From CAIUMH01 sp963758555 (lineage in GTDB: Bacteria; Actinomycetota; Acidimicrobiia; Acidimicrobiales; RAAP-2), in assembly GCA_963758555.1 (NCBI GenBank), contig CAVWVW010000003.1:558001-622000 (forward strand): a stretch of DNA of 64,000 nucleotides. The letters are read 5' to 3'. The translations under genes were made by a program, and so were the position numbers. Below the pieces are notes generated by a model. That model searched no databases. It saw nothing but the letters and a program-made list of their open reading frames with translations, and was not told the origin of the DNA. How positions within the stretch are numbered: the first letter of the stretch is position 1; each line of letters starts with the position of its first letter. Shown piece after piece: positions 51,656-60,300 of this stretch.

Positions 51656-54412
51656 ATGACCGTGACGCTCCAAGGTGCGGTGGCCAAGGGCCACCGCCCC
51701 CTGATCCTGCGCCCGTTGGAGCGCGCCGATCGTCGCGCCCTGTTCGTGCTGGTGCTCTTGCCGGTGCTGTTCTTCGCGATCCCCACGATGGCGGGGCATC
51801 CGCCGCTGGCGGGGGACAACCTCATCCAGAACTTCCCCTTGCGGGTGCTCACCGGCCAGCAGCTCCGAGCGGGCTTCTTGCCACTGTGGAACCCGCTGGC
51901 CTTCTCAGGCACCGCCCTGCTCGGTGCGCTCAACTCAGGTTCGTACTTCCCCGGCACGTGGCTCTTCATCTTCTTGCCCAGCATGTTGGCCTGGGTGCTC
52001 AACTTGATCGGCTGCTACGTCGTGGCGGGCATCGGGCTCTACCTGCTGTGCCGGTGGCTGGGTCTGCGGTCGCTGGCCTCCCTGCTCGGTGCGCTCAGCT
52101 ATGCGTTCACCGGCACGATGATCGGCCAGATGGTCCACCTGGGCGTGATCCAGGGCCAGGCGCTCCTGCCGTGGGTCGTCTTGGCGATCCTCGTGCTCTC
52201 CGAGCGCCTTCGGGCCAACGGCTCGTCGCCATCGTGGCGAGCCGACCTCATCCGCTGCGGCTGGCCCTTCGTCGCGCTGGTGCTGGTGGTGGCCCTCGTC
52301 GTGCTCACCGGTGAGCCTCGGGCGATCGCCGACCTGGTGGTCGTCGGTGCGCTCTGCGGGCTCTACGTGCTGGTGGTGCCCACCTCTCGCTCGGGCCTGG
52401 CCCGCCGCGTGCTGCTGGCCGTGGTGGCCGCCGTCGCCGTCGGCTGGGGGATCGCGCTGTGCGGTGCAGAGCTCTTGGTGAGCCAGCACGTCATCTCGGC
52501 GTCACAGCGCTCGGACCTCACGGCGAGCTTCATCGGATCAGGCTCCCTCAACCCGAGGTGGACGACGCTGCTCGGGATCCCGGACCTCTCGGGTGGCAAC
52601 GGGCTCTTCGGGCAGCCCGGCTGGTTCGTCCAGTACAACCTGCCTGAGGTGACCAGCTACTCCGGGCTCCTGGCGCTGGCCGGGCTGTTCGCAGCGATTG
52701 GCCAGCTGCTCGGCAGGCGGCGCAAGAGCGCGCCGCGCTGGCTCTGGCTGTTCGTGGCGATGGTGGTCGTCGGGCTGATCCTCTCGTGGGGCGAGTACAC
52801 GCCGATCTTCCACGTGATCGACCACCTGCCGATCATCGACCGCACCCGCCTGCAGAGCCGCTCCATGGCCCTCGTGTGCCTCGCGCTCTGCGTGCTCTTG
52901 GCGTTCTTCCTCGACCGGGTGCTCGAAGCCGACCTCGACGGTGCGTCCCTGCTCGGCTGGCGCCGATGGCTGACGGCAGCGCCGATCCTCGCCACCGTGG
53001 CCATCGCCCTGGTGGCGCTGGGCTGGCCCGCGCAGCTCGAGAGCTGGATGGAGGCGACCGGCTCGTCGGTCTACCAGGGCAGGCGCCTCTGGCCGTCCTT
53101 TCTGATCACCCTCGTGCTCTGCACCCTCGCGCTCCTCGTGGTCTTGGGCGCACGGTCCCTGGGCTCTGAGCGACGACGCCGACTCGTCGTGGCCGTAGTC
53201 GTCCTCGACGTGGCCTTCTTCTTGGTGACCTCCACGACAGGCCTCACCGGCGGCGGCGCTCCGAGCGAGCCCTCGCGGGCGCAGGCTACGGCCGTGCTCG
53301 GCACCGAGGGCCGCTTCGCGCTCGTCGACCACACCTTGGCCACCTACAACCAGTTCGTCGCCCTGGGGCTGCCCAACACCAACGTCTTCACCGGCCTGGC
53401 TTCCATCCAGGGCTACGGCTCGCTGGTCAACAACACCTACAACACCGCCACCAGCACCCACCTGCTCGGCAGCCTCGACGCCTGCCAGCTCGAGCTCGGG
53501 CGGTTCCGCCAGCTGCAGCTGGCCTCGCTCGGCATCGGTGCTGACCAGCTTGCGCCGGTGATCGTGACGAAGGGCCCTGGCGCACAGGTGCTGCCCCTCG
53601 AGCCGGTGGCCGGCTGCCCGGGAGCGAGACCGGTCGCGCACGGCGGCGTGCGGCGCTTCGTCTTCGGCCAGAGCATCGACGTCGCCAGCGTCTTCGTCGC
53701 GGCCCGCTCCGAGGCGGTCATGCGCGACGAGGCGACGGTGGCTTCGCTGCACCTCTCTGTGCTCGACGACGACGGGAGCACCCGATCGGTCGCCTCGACG
53801 ATCACCGCGCTTAGCACCGGGTGGGTCGTTCACCTCGCTCGTCCGACCCTCGCCGCTGGCCTGGCGCTCAGCGGTCCGGTCCACCAGATCATGGACGATT
53901 CTCAGGTCACCGGGGCCGACGGGACCATCTACTCGCTCGACGGCGCGTTCCAAGACGCAGTCGACGACGGGGCGTGGAACCTGACGACCACGACGGGCAC
54001 CTATCAGGTCTTCCACGCCGCCGAGGCGCTGGTCCCTGCGCTCTCGCTTCGCGGAGGACGGTCCAGCTCCACGGTGCGCTCCCGCCAGGTCGCAGCCAAC
54101 GGCGACGAGTCCGACGTCATCGACGCCCGCTCGCCGCTCACGGTGGTGCGCGCCGTGGCCTATGCGCGCGGCTGGAAGGCCACCTTCACGCCGGTCGGGG
54201 GCGGACCGTCGACCACGGTGTCGCTCGGGGCCCACGATCTGGTCCAGTCCTTCCGTCTCCCCGCTGGTCTCTGGCGCGTCGACATCGCCTATCGGCCGTC
54301 CGGGCTCGTCCACGGGCTGCTGCTGAGCGGGCTGAGCGCAGCGGTGCTCGCGGTGGTCGTCGTGCTGCTCATGGTGCGCGATCGACGACGTCGTCGAGAG
54401 CGCGCACGGTAG
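51656..54412 (+). CDS. large multi-span membrane protein, YfhO/GT-C-like
   Basis: 918 residues. About a dozen membrane segments occupy roughly residues 25-520, with an early extracytoplasmic loop carrying G-D-N-L-I-Q-N-F-P and P-L-W-N-P-L-A-F-S-G. A long soluble extracytoplasmic region (about 530-880) follows, and a final membrane helix precedes a basic tail. The topology and the P-L-W-N-P motif match YfhO-type proteins of the GT-C glycosyltransferase superfamily, which modify cell-surface polymers. The acceptor is unknown. The start has no clear Shine-Dalgarno sequence. The TAG stop forms the dapB -10 box. Confidence 0.7.
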   Translation: MTVTLQGAVAKGHRPLILRPLERADRRALFVLVLLPVLFFAIPTMAGHPPLAGDNLIQNFPLRVLTGQQLRAGFLPLWNPLAFSGTALLGALNSGSYFPGTWLFIFLPSMLAWVLNLIGCYVVAGIGLYLLCRWLGLRSLASLLGALSYAFTGTMIGQMVHLGVIQGQALLPWVVLAILVLSERLRANGSSPSWRADLIRCGWPFVALVLVVALVVLTGEPRAIADLVVVGALCGLYVLVVPTSRSGLARRVLLAVVAAVAVGWGIALCGAELLVSQHVISASQRSDLTASFIGSGSLNPRWTTLLGIPDLSGGNGLFGQPGWFVQYNLPEVTSYSGLLALAGLFAAIGQLLGRRRKSAPRWLWLFVAMVVVGLILSWGEYTPIFHVIDHLPIIDRTRLQSRSMALVCLALCVLLAFFLDRVLEADLDGASLLGWRRWLTAAPILATVAIALVALGWPAQLESWMEATGSSVYQGRRLWPSFLITLVLCTLALLVVLGARSLGSERRRRLVVAVVVLDVAFFLVTSTTGLTGGGAPSEPSRAQATAVLGTEGRFALVDHTLATYNQFVALGLPNTNVFTGLASIQGYGSLVNNTYNTATSTHLLGSLDACQLELGRFRQLQLASLGIGADQLAPVIVTKGPGAQVLPLEPVAGCPGARPVAHGGVRRFVFGQSIDVASVFVAARSEAVMRDEATVASLHLSVLDDDGSTRSVASTITALSTGWVVHLARPTLAAGLALSGPVHQIMDDSQVTGADGTIYSLDGAFQDAVDDGAWNLTTTTGTYQVFHAAEALVPALSLRGGRSSSTVRSRQVAANGDESDVIDARSPLTVVRAVAYARGWKATFTPVGGGPSTTVSLGAHDLVQSFRLPAGLWRVDIAYRPSGLVHGLLLSGLSAAVLAVVVVLLMVRDRRRRRERAR

Positions 54413-54415
54413 GGT
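54410..54415 (+). promoter_or_regulatory. -10 box TAGGGT of dapB, overlapping a stop codon
   Basis: TAGGGT ends 7 bases before GTG 54423. Its TAG is the stop codon of the membrane-protein gene. Confidence 0.55.
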
Positions 54416-54422
54416 TCGAGCC

Positions 54423-55208
54423 GTGATCAGGGTTGGCGTGGTCGGTGCAGCGGGCAAGATGGGTCGACAGGTCCTCGCCGCCGTCGACGGTGCCCACGAC
54501 CTCGCGCTGAGCTGCGCGATCGACCCCAGGGTGGGCGAGCTCGAGCTCGATGACGCGGTGGTGCGAGCCACCTCGCTCGACGAGCTGGCACGCGACTCGG
54601 CGGACGTCCTGGTCGACTTCACCCGGCCGGACGCCGCTCGCCAGCACCTCGCCCACGCGCTCCGGCAGGGCTTCCATCTCGTGGTGGGCACGACGGGCAT
54701 CGGCGAGAGCGAGCTCGACGAGCTGGCAGCGGCGTCCACGGAGTCGGGAGCGAACGCCGTGGTGGCCGCGAACTTCGCCATCGGCGCGGTGCTCTTGCTG
54801 CGCTTCGCCGCCCAAGCCGCGCCCTACTTCGAAGGCGTGGAGATCATCGAGCTGCACCATGACCAGAAGGTCGATGCACCGTCGGGGACCTCGCTGGCCA
54901 CCGCCCAGGCCATCGCGGCCGCTCGTGCGGAGGCTGGCTCAGCGGCACTGGTGGACCCCACCACCACGATGGTGCTCGAGGGTGCGAGAGGAGCGAAGGC
55001 GCAGGGCGAGGTCCCGATCCACTCGGTGCGCCTGCCTGGGCTCGTGGCCCATGAAGAGGTGATCTTCGGCGGCCCCGGCCAAGGCCTGACGATCCGTCAT
55101 GACAGCTACGACCGGGTCTCGTTCATGTCGGGTGTCCTCTTGGCCATCCGCCAGGTCGCAGAGCGAACGGGGATCACGGTCGGGCTCGAGTCCTTGCTCG
55201 ACGACTGA
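54423..55208 (+). CDS. dapB: 4-hydroxy-tetrahydrodipicolinate reductase
   Basis: 261 residues. The NAD(P)H site G-A-A-G-K-M-G-R and the active-site E-L-H-H-D-Q-K-V-D-A-P-S-G-T are intact. It reduces the dapA product in lysine and meso-diaminopimelate synthesis, feeding the cell wall. dapA lies 2.5 kb downstream, beyond two regulators and a diiron protein. The TetR gene starts 1 base after the stop. Confidence 0.96.
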   Translation: MIRVGVVGAAGKMGRQVLAAVDGAHDLALSCAIDPRVGELELDDAVVRATSLDELARDSADVLVDFTRPDAARQHLAHALRQGFHLVVGTTGIGESELDELAAASTESGANAVVAANFAIGAVLLLRFAAQAAPYFEGVEIIELHHDQKVDAPSGTSLATAQAIAAARAEAGSAALVDPTTTMVLEGARGAKAQGEVPIHSVRLPGLVAHEEVIFGGPGQGLTIRHDSYDRVSFMSGVLLAIRQVAERTGITVGLESLLDD

Positions 55209-55209
55209 C

Positions 55210-55815
55210 GTGGCAGGTCGGCCCGAGACAAGAGAGGCGCTCATCGCGGCGGCGTATGCGTGCATCGCACGCCAAGGGATCGCCAAGACCTCGATCGGCG
55301 ACGTGGCTGGTGAAGCCGGCGTGGTCAGAGCGACCGTCTATCGGCACTTCCCCGGGGGACGAGACGAGCTCATCGCCGAGGTCGTCAGCTGGGAGCACCG
55401 GCGGTTCTTCCTCGAGCTCTACGAGGCGGTGCGCGACGCGCAGAACCTGGTCGAGGTGCTCGAGCGGGCGCTCTTCGAAGCGCACCGCGCCATCGCGGAC
55501 CATGAGGTCCTCCAGCTCGTCGTGGCCACCGAGCCCACCGAGCTCAGCACGGTCCTGCTCAGCGAGCTGGCCCCCGTCCAGCAGCAGATCGCTTCGTTCT
55601 TGGAGCCCTACGTGGAGCGAGAGCAGGGCGCGGCCCACGTAGACGTGGCCGCGTCGAGCTCGTTCCTCTCGCGCCTGCTGCTCAGCTACATGGGCGCGCC
55701 CGGGCGTTGGGACCTCACGGACCGCGACGAGGTCTCCCGCTTGGTGCGCACCGAGCTCCTCGCGGGGATCACCGAGCAGGGGGCTTCGACGAAGGGCGCT
55801 GCTCGACGTCATTGA
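55210..55815 (+). CDS. TetR-family regulator 1
   Basis: 201 residues from GTG 55210. The N-terminal helix-turn-helix (about 8-55) has G-I-A-K-T-S-I-G-D-V-A and R-A-T-V-Y-R-H-F-P-G-G-R-D-E-L-I; the ligand domain is unassigned. It is closely similar in its recognition helix to the second TetR gene, encoded 33 bases downstream, suggesting a duplicated pair. It starts 1 base after dapB and is probably cotranscribed with it. Its TGA stop sits inside the -35 box of the next promoter. Confidence 0.85.
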   Translation: MAGRPETREALIAAAYACIARQGIAKTSIGDVAGEAGVVRATVYRHFPGGRDELIAEVVSWEHRRFFLELYEAVRDAQNLVEVLERALFEAHRAIADHEVLQLVVATEPTELSTVLLSELAPVQQQIASFLEPYVEREQGAAHVDVAASSSFLSRLLLSYMGAPGRWDLTDRDEVSRLVRTELLAGITEQGASTKGAARRH

Positions 55816-55845
55816 CATGAGACAGATGTGGGCTTACTGTCTCAT
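55812..55845 (+). promoter_or_regulatory. consensus promoter overlapped by a 9-bp inverted repeat (TetR operator)
   Basis: TTGACA at 55812-55817 and TACTGT at 55835-55840 are separated by 17 bases. ATGAGACAG at 55817-55825 and CTGTCTCAT at 55837-55845 are a perfect 9-bp inverted repeat with an 11-base centre. A repressor bound here would cover the spacer and the -10 box. The -10 box ends 8 bases before GTG 55849, so this transcript is also of leaderless type. Confidence 0.75.
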
Positions 55846-55848
55846 CTT

Positions 55849-56484
55849 GTGACGATCGCGTCGGAGACTCGAGAGCGCGCCGAGATGCCGCTCGGCTCGC
55901 TGATCTCGCCCGATGAGACCAGCAAGCGACTCAAGATCGTCGATGCCGCCCTGCGCTGCGTGGCCGCTCGGGGCCTTCGGGCCACCACCGTCGAGGAGAT
56001 CGCCTCGGAAGCCGGCATGGCTCGAGCGACGCTCTATCGAACCTTCCCTGGTGGCCGTGAGGCTGTCTTAGAGGCGGTCGGCGAGACGGAGACGGCGCGA
56101 TTCTTCTCCTCGCTCAGCGTGGAGCTCGCCTCGGCGCAGGACCTTGAGGCGCTGGTGATCGCCTTCCTCTCCGGGGTGGCCACGCGGCTGCGTGGCTCAG
56201 TCATGCTGCGCGCCCTGAGCCAAGAGCGCCCTGAGCTCCTGCACGCTCGGCTCACCTTCACCGGCCTCGAGGAGACCTTGGCCTTGGGAAGCGACTTCGC
56301 CTGGCCCTTCTTCGCCCAGTGGATGAGCGAGGAGCCGGCCAAGCGGGCATCAGAGTTCGTCTCACGGGTGGCGATCAGCTACCTGGTCAACGAGGAGCCG
56401 GGCTCGCGCCTCGACGTCGAGGCCGACGTTCGCCGCCTGGTGGGCACCCACGTGCTCGCCGGCATCGAGGCCTTGGCCCGGTGA
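55849..56484 (+). CDS. TetR-family regulator 2, probably autorepressing
   Basis: 211 residues from GTG 55849. The helix-turn-helix (about 27-75) has T-T-V-E-E-I-A-S-E-A-G and R-A-T-L-Y-R-T-F-P-G-G-R-E-A-V-L. The operator-like repeat immediately upstream and the 4-base overlap with the diiron gene (GTGA) imply that it represses itself and that gene. The ligand is unknown. It resembles regulator 1, so both could bind the same repeat. Confidence 0.85.
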   Translation: MTIASETRERAEMPLGSLISPDETSKRLKIVDAALRCVAARGLRATTVEEIASEAGMARATLYRTFPGGREAVLEAVGETETARFFSSLSVELASAQDLEALVIAFLSGVATRLRGSVMLRALSQERPELLHARLTFTGLEETLALGSDFAWPFFAQWMSEEPAKRASEFVSRVAISYLVNEEPGSRLDVEADVRRLVGTHVLAGIEALAR

Positions 56485-57660
56485 GCGTGCTCTCACAGCC
56501 CGAAGGTGGGGCTCCCTTGGATCCGAAGGCGGCCTTCAAGAGCAACCATGAGCTCATCGGTCGCCATGAGATCGATGATCTCGAGGTGATCTTCTCGACG
56601 GTCGGGGCCTCTGAGGACGACGGCCACCACGCGGTGGCTGACCGCTGCCCTGCCGAGTTCACCTGGGACTACGAGAAGGGCAGGCGCGCGCAGCTCGATC
56701 GGCTCTATGAGAAGGCCAAGCGCTCGCAGTGGAACGCGTCCACCGATCTGCCCTGGGACACCGACGTCGACCAAGAGGGCCTCGCTCGCGCCGCGTGGGA
56801 TGCAGGCGCCGTCGGCCCCATGGTGACGCCTGATCTCAAGGGCACGGCGCTGAGCACATGGGGGCCCAACGAGTGGGTGGCCCTCAACATGGAGTACCAG
56901 AACTGGATGCTCAGCCAGTTCATGCACGGCGAGCAGGGGGCGCTGCTGTGCACTGCCAAGATCGTCGAGACCGTCCCGTGGATCGACGCCAAGTACTTCG
57001 CTGCCACCCAGGTGATGGACGAGGCGCCGCCACGTCGAGGTCTTCAGCCGCTACCTCGACTCGAAGCTCGACGGTCACTACCAGATGAACGGGCACCTCG
57101 GCCTGCTCCTCGACGACATCGTGACCGACGCTCGCTGGGACATGACGTACCTCGGGATGCAGATCATGGTCGAGGGGCTTGCGCTGGCCGCCTTCGGGTA
57201 CCTGCACCAGCTCACCCAAGAGCCCTTGCTCAAGCAGCTGCTTCGCTACGTGATGGCCGATGAGGCGCGCCACGTGGCCTTCGGCGTCCTCTCGCTCAAG
57301 GAGCTCTACGCCTCGTTGAGCGCGGCCGAGCTTCGAGAGCGCCAGGAGTTCGCCTTCGAGGCGGCGCTTCGCATGCGAGACCGCCTCGCCGCCCAGGAGG
57401 TCTGGGAACGCCTCGGCGTCTCGGCCAAGGACGCAGCGCTGGTGGCCTCGCAGGATCCGGGGCGCTTGGAGTTCCAGGCCATGCTCTTCTCGAAGATCGT
57501 GCCCAACTGCAAGAAGCTGGGCCTGCTCGATGGCGGCGACGGGTGGCTCCGCGTCAAGTTCACCGAGATGGGCGTCATCGGCTTCGAGGACTTCGTCGAT
57601 ACCCTCGCCGAGCTCGATCTGGCCGCTGACGGTTCACCGGCCTCGCGCCAGCTGGACTGA
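56481..57660 (+). CDS. ferritin-like diiron oxygenase-type protein, frameshifted
   Basis: 392 residues when one extra base at about 57026-57028 is skipped. The join restores M-D-E-A-R-H-V-E-V-F, the first diiron E-x-x-H motif; the second frame has A-D-E-A-R-H-V-A-F. With the upstream Glu in M-E-Y-Q and H-G-E-Q this gives the ligand set of a ferritin-like four-helix diiron site, of the AurF/ribonucleotide-reductase-R2-like type. Such proteins activate oxygen, for example for N-oxygenation or hydroxylation; the substrate here is unknown. It is controlled with the TetR gene it overlaps. No ferredoxin or reductase gene is adjacent. Confidence 0.75.
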
Positions 57661-57695
57661 GCGCAGGGCCACCTCGGCGACGAGGGGCCCGCTGC

Positions 57696-57701
57696 TAGGT
57701 T
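57696..57701 (+). promoter_or_regulatory. -10 box TAGGTT of dapA, leaderless type
   Basis: TAGGTT ends 9 bases before ATG 57711, in the same GCTGCTAGGTTGG block seen at ndk. Confidence 0.55.
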
Positions 57702-57710
57702 GGACCCCTG

Positions 57711-58614
57711 ATGTCCGCCGCCACACCCCGCTTCGGGCGAGTCTCGACCGCCATGGTCACGCCCTTCGACGAGCAGGGTGCGCTGGACCTCGACGCGGCC
57801 CAGGCTCTGGCTCGGCACCTGGCGTCGCATGGCTCGGAAGCCCTCATCGTGGCGGGGACCACGGGCGAGGCGCCCGTCCTCACCGATGATGAGCGGCTCT
57901 CGCTGATCGCAGCCGTCGCCGAGGCGGTCACCATCCCGGTGGTGGCCGGCACGACCACCAACGACACGGCGCACTCCGTCGGGCTCACCCGCCAAGCGGC
58001 CTCGCTCGGCGCCGCGGCAGTCCTGACGGTCACGCCGTACTACAACCGACCGTCACAGACCGGTCTGCTCGGGCATTTCGGGGCCGTCGCCGAGGCGACG
58101 GAGCTCCCCGTGATCCTCTACGACATCCCGATCCGAACGGGCCGCAAGATCGCGACGGCCACGACCCTCGAGCTGGCGAGCACCCACGCCAACGTCGTCG
58201 CGGTCAAAGAGGCGTCCGGTGACGTGGTGGCAGCCGCGGAGCTGCTCGCCGCGGCGCCGGCCGGCTTCGAGCTCTACAGCGGCGACGACGCCCTCACCTT
58301 GGCGCTCATGGCGATCGGTGGGGTGGGCGTCATCTCGGTGGCCGCGCACTGGATCGGCCACGAGCTGGCTGCCTGCCTCAAGGCCTTCGTCGCCGGTGAG
58401 CTGGAGGAGGCGATCAGGCTCAACGCCGGGTTGCTCGAGCTCGTATCGCTTCGAGAGCTCCGAGCGCTGGCCGAACCCGCTGCCGTCCAAGGCCATGCTC
58501 AGGGCCCAGGGACATCGCGTGGGCCAGTGCCGACTGCCCATGGGTCCGGCCGACGCCGAGCTGGATGCCGCCGCTTCGGCGCTGTGCCGAGAGCTCGAAG
58601 TGTCACGTGGCTGA
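57711..58614 (+). CDS. dapA: 4-hydroxy-tetrahydrodipicolinate synthase, frameshifted
   Basis: 300 residues when the extra G at about 58443 is skipped. The TIM barrel has G-T-T-G-E-A, T-P-Y-Y-N-R-P with the catalytic Tyr, and the Schiff-base Lys in V-A-V-K-E-A-S-G-D. After the break the correct C-terminus continues N-P-L-P-S-K-A-M-L-R and C-R-L-P-M-G-P. It condenses pyruvate with aspartate semialdehyde, the first committed step to diaminopimelate and lysine. The stop lies inside the first codons of the RNase J gene (8-base overlap). Confidence 0.94.
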
Positions 58615-60278
58615 GCAGGCGAGCCCGGTCCGCGTCATCTTCCTCGGGCGGTCTCGGCGAGATCGGTCGGAACTGTGCGTGCTTGGAGATCGAGGGCCGG
58701 CTGCTGGTCATCGACGTCGGCATCATGTTCCCCGAACCCGACATGCCGGGCGTCGACCTGGTGCTGCCCGATCTGACCTTCTTGCGCGAGAACGCCGAGC
58801 GCGTCGACGGCATCATCCTGACCCACGGCCACGAAGATCACGTCGGGGGGCTCTCGTACCTCCTGCGCGATCTCTCCGCTCCGATCTACGGCGCCCCGCT
58901 CACCGTCGGGATCGCTGCGCACCGGGTGCGAGAGGCAGGACTTGCCGACCAGGCCCAGTTCATCGAGGTCTTCGACGGCGAGCGTCGCCAGATCGGGCCG
59001 TGCGAGGTCGAGTTCATCCCGGTGACCCACTCGGTGCCCAGCGCCTTCGCCACGGCGTTCTACACGCCCCAGGGCGTGATCCTCCACTCGGGTGACTTCA
59101 AGATCGACTTGGCGCCCGTCGATGGCCGCCGGACCGATCTGGCGCGTATCGGCGAGATCGCCAAGACCCATGGGATCCGCCTCTTGCTGTCTGACTCGAC
59201 CAACGCGGAGGAGCCCGGCTTCACCGCGTCGGAGACCACCGTGGGTGAGACGCTGCGCCGTCTCTTCGTGATGCGACCCGACAAGCGCTTGATCGTGGGG
59301 TGCTTCGCCAGCCACCTCCACCGCATCCAGCAGGTGATCGATGCCGCCGTGGCGGTCAACCGCCGCGTGGCCACCTTGGGTCGCTCGATGAAGAACAACG
59401 TCGAGCTGGCCCGGCGCCTCGGGATCTTGGAGGTCCCTGACAAGGTGATGATCGACATCACCGAGATCGACAGCCTCGAGCCCCATCGGGTCTGCGTGCT
59501 CTCGACGGGCTCCCAGGGCGAGCCCATGGCGGCCATCTCGCGCATGGCGGCAGGCCAGTCGAAGTTCGTCGAGCTGGGTGCTCAAGACGTCGTCATCCTC
59601 TCGGCCCATCCCATCCCCGGCAACGAGTGGTCGGTGGGTCGAGTCATCGATGAGCTCCACCGCCGCGGCGCCGAGGTCATCCACTCTGCCCACGAGGCGG
59701 TCCACGTCTCGGGTCACGCTCGGCGAGGTGAGCTCTCGACGCTGCTGAGCCTGACCGCTCCCGACTGCTTCGTGCCCGTCCACGGTGAGTACCGCCACCT
59801 GTTGCATCACGCCCAGCTGGGTGAGCTCATGGGCGTGGTGTCTGACAACGTGCTCCTCGCCGAAGACGGTGATGTCCTGCTCTTAGACGAGAAGGGCATC
59901 AAGAAGGAAGGCACGGTGCCCGCGGGGTACCTCTACGTCGATGGCGCCGCCACCGACGTCGACCACGGGATCCTCCGAGACCGCACCGTGCTGGCCTCGG
60001 AGGGCATGGTGATGGTCGTCGCCTCGGTGGACCTGCACGAGCGCTCGGTCACCGCCGGTCCTGAGGTGCTCACGCGCGGCTGGGTGGGCAAGTACTCAGA
60101 GGAGCTCTTGAGCCTGGAGGCAGCCGCCAGCGTGGAGGTGGCTCTCAAGGCAGCCCTGGCCGAGGGCACCCACGACGTCGAGGGGCTCAACCGGGTGGCC
60201 CGCAAGGCGCTCGGCCGCTTCATTGGGTCCAAGACCCGTCAGCGGCCCATGATCGTCCCGGTCATCGTCGCCACCTGA
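58607..60278 (+). CDS. rnj: ribonuclease J, frameshifted near its start
   Basis: 556 residues from GTG 58607 when the extra C at about 58649 is skipped; the N-terminus then reads V-I-F-L-G-G-L-G-E-I-G-R-N, the family consensus. The metallo-beta-lactamase motif T-H-G-H-E-D-H-V-G-G, the beta-CASP domain and H-V-S-G-H-A with the last His motifs follow. It is a 5'-exo/endonuclease in mRNA decay and rRNA maturation, complementing the RNase E/G and PNPase in this window. The dapA-rnj arrangement is common in actinobacteria. Confidence 0.94.
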
Positions 60279-60300
60279 TCGGAGCCACGGAGCTCCCGCC

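Noticed and set aside
52538..54781. A 747-codon minus-strand frame opposite the YfhO-like gene
   Set aside because: It covers the antisense of the membrane protein and part of dapB, is extremely Arg/Asp/Glu/His-rich and shows no motif; typical shadow frame in high-GC DNA.
14392..58660. Programmed +1 frameshifting as explanation for the ten broken genes
   Set aside because: The sites share no slippery sequence, stop codon or downstream structure, and they hit unrelated genes. Sequencing insertions are simpler; kept only as a remote alternative.
57711..60278. A single open frame that looks like a DapA-RNase J fusion of 855 residues
   Set aside because: Two separate +1 shifts place the main parts of dapA and rnj in one frame by chance. 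The real dapA C-terminus and rnj N-terminus are readable in the other frames and the two genes overlap normally.
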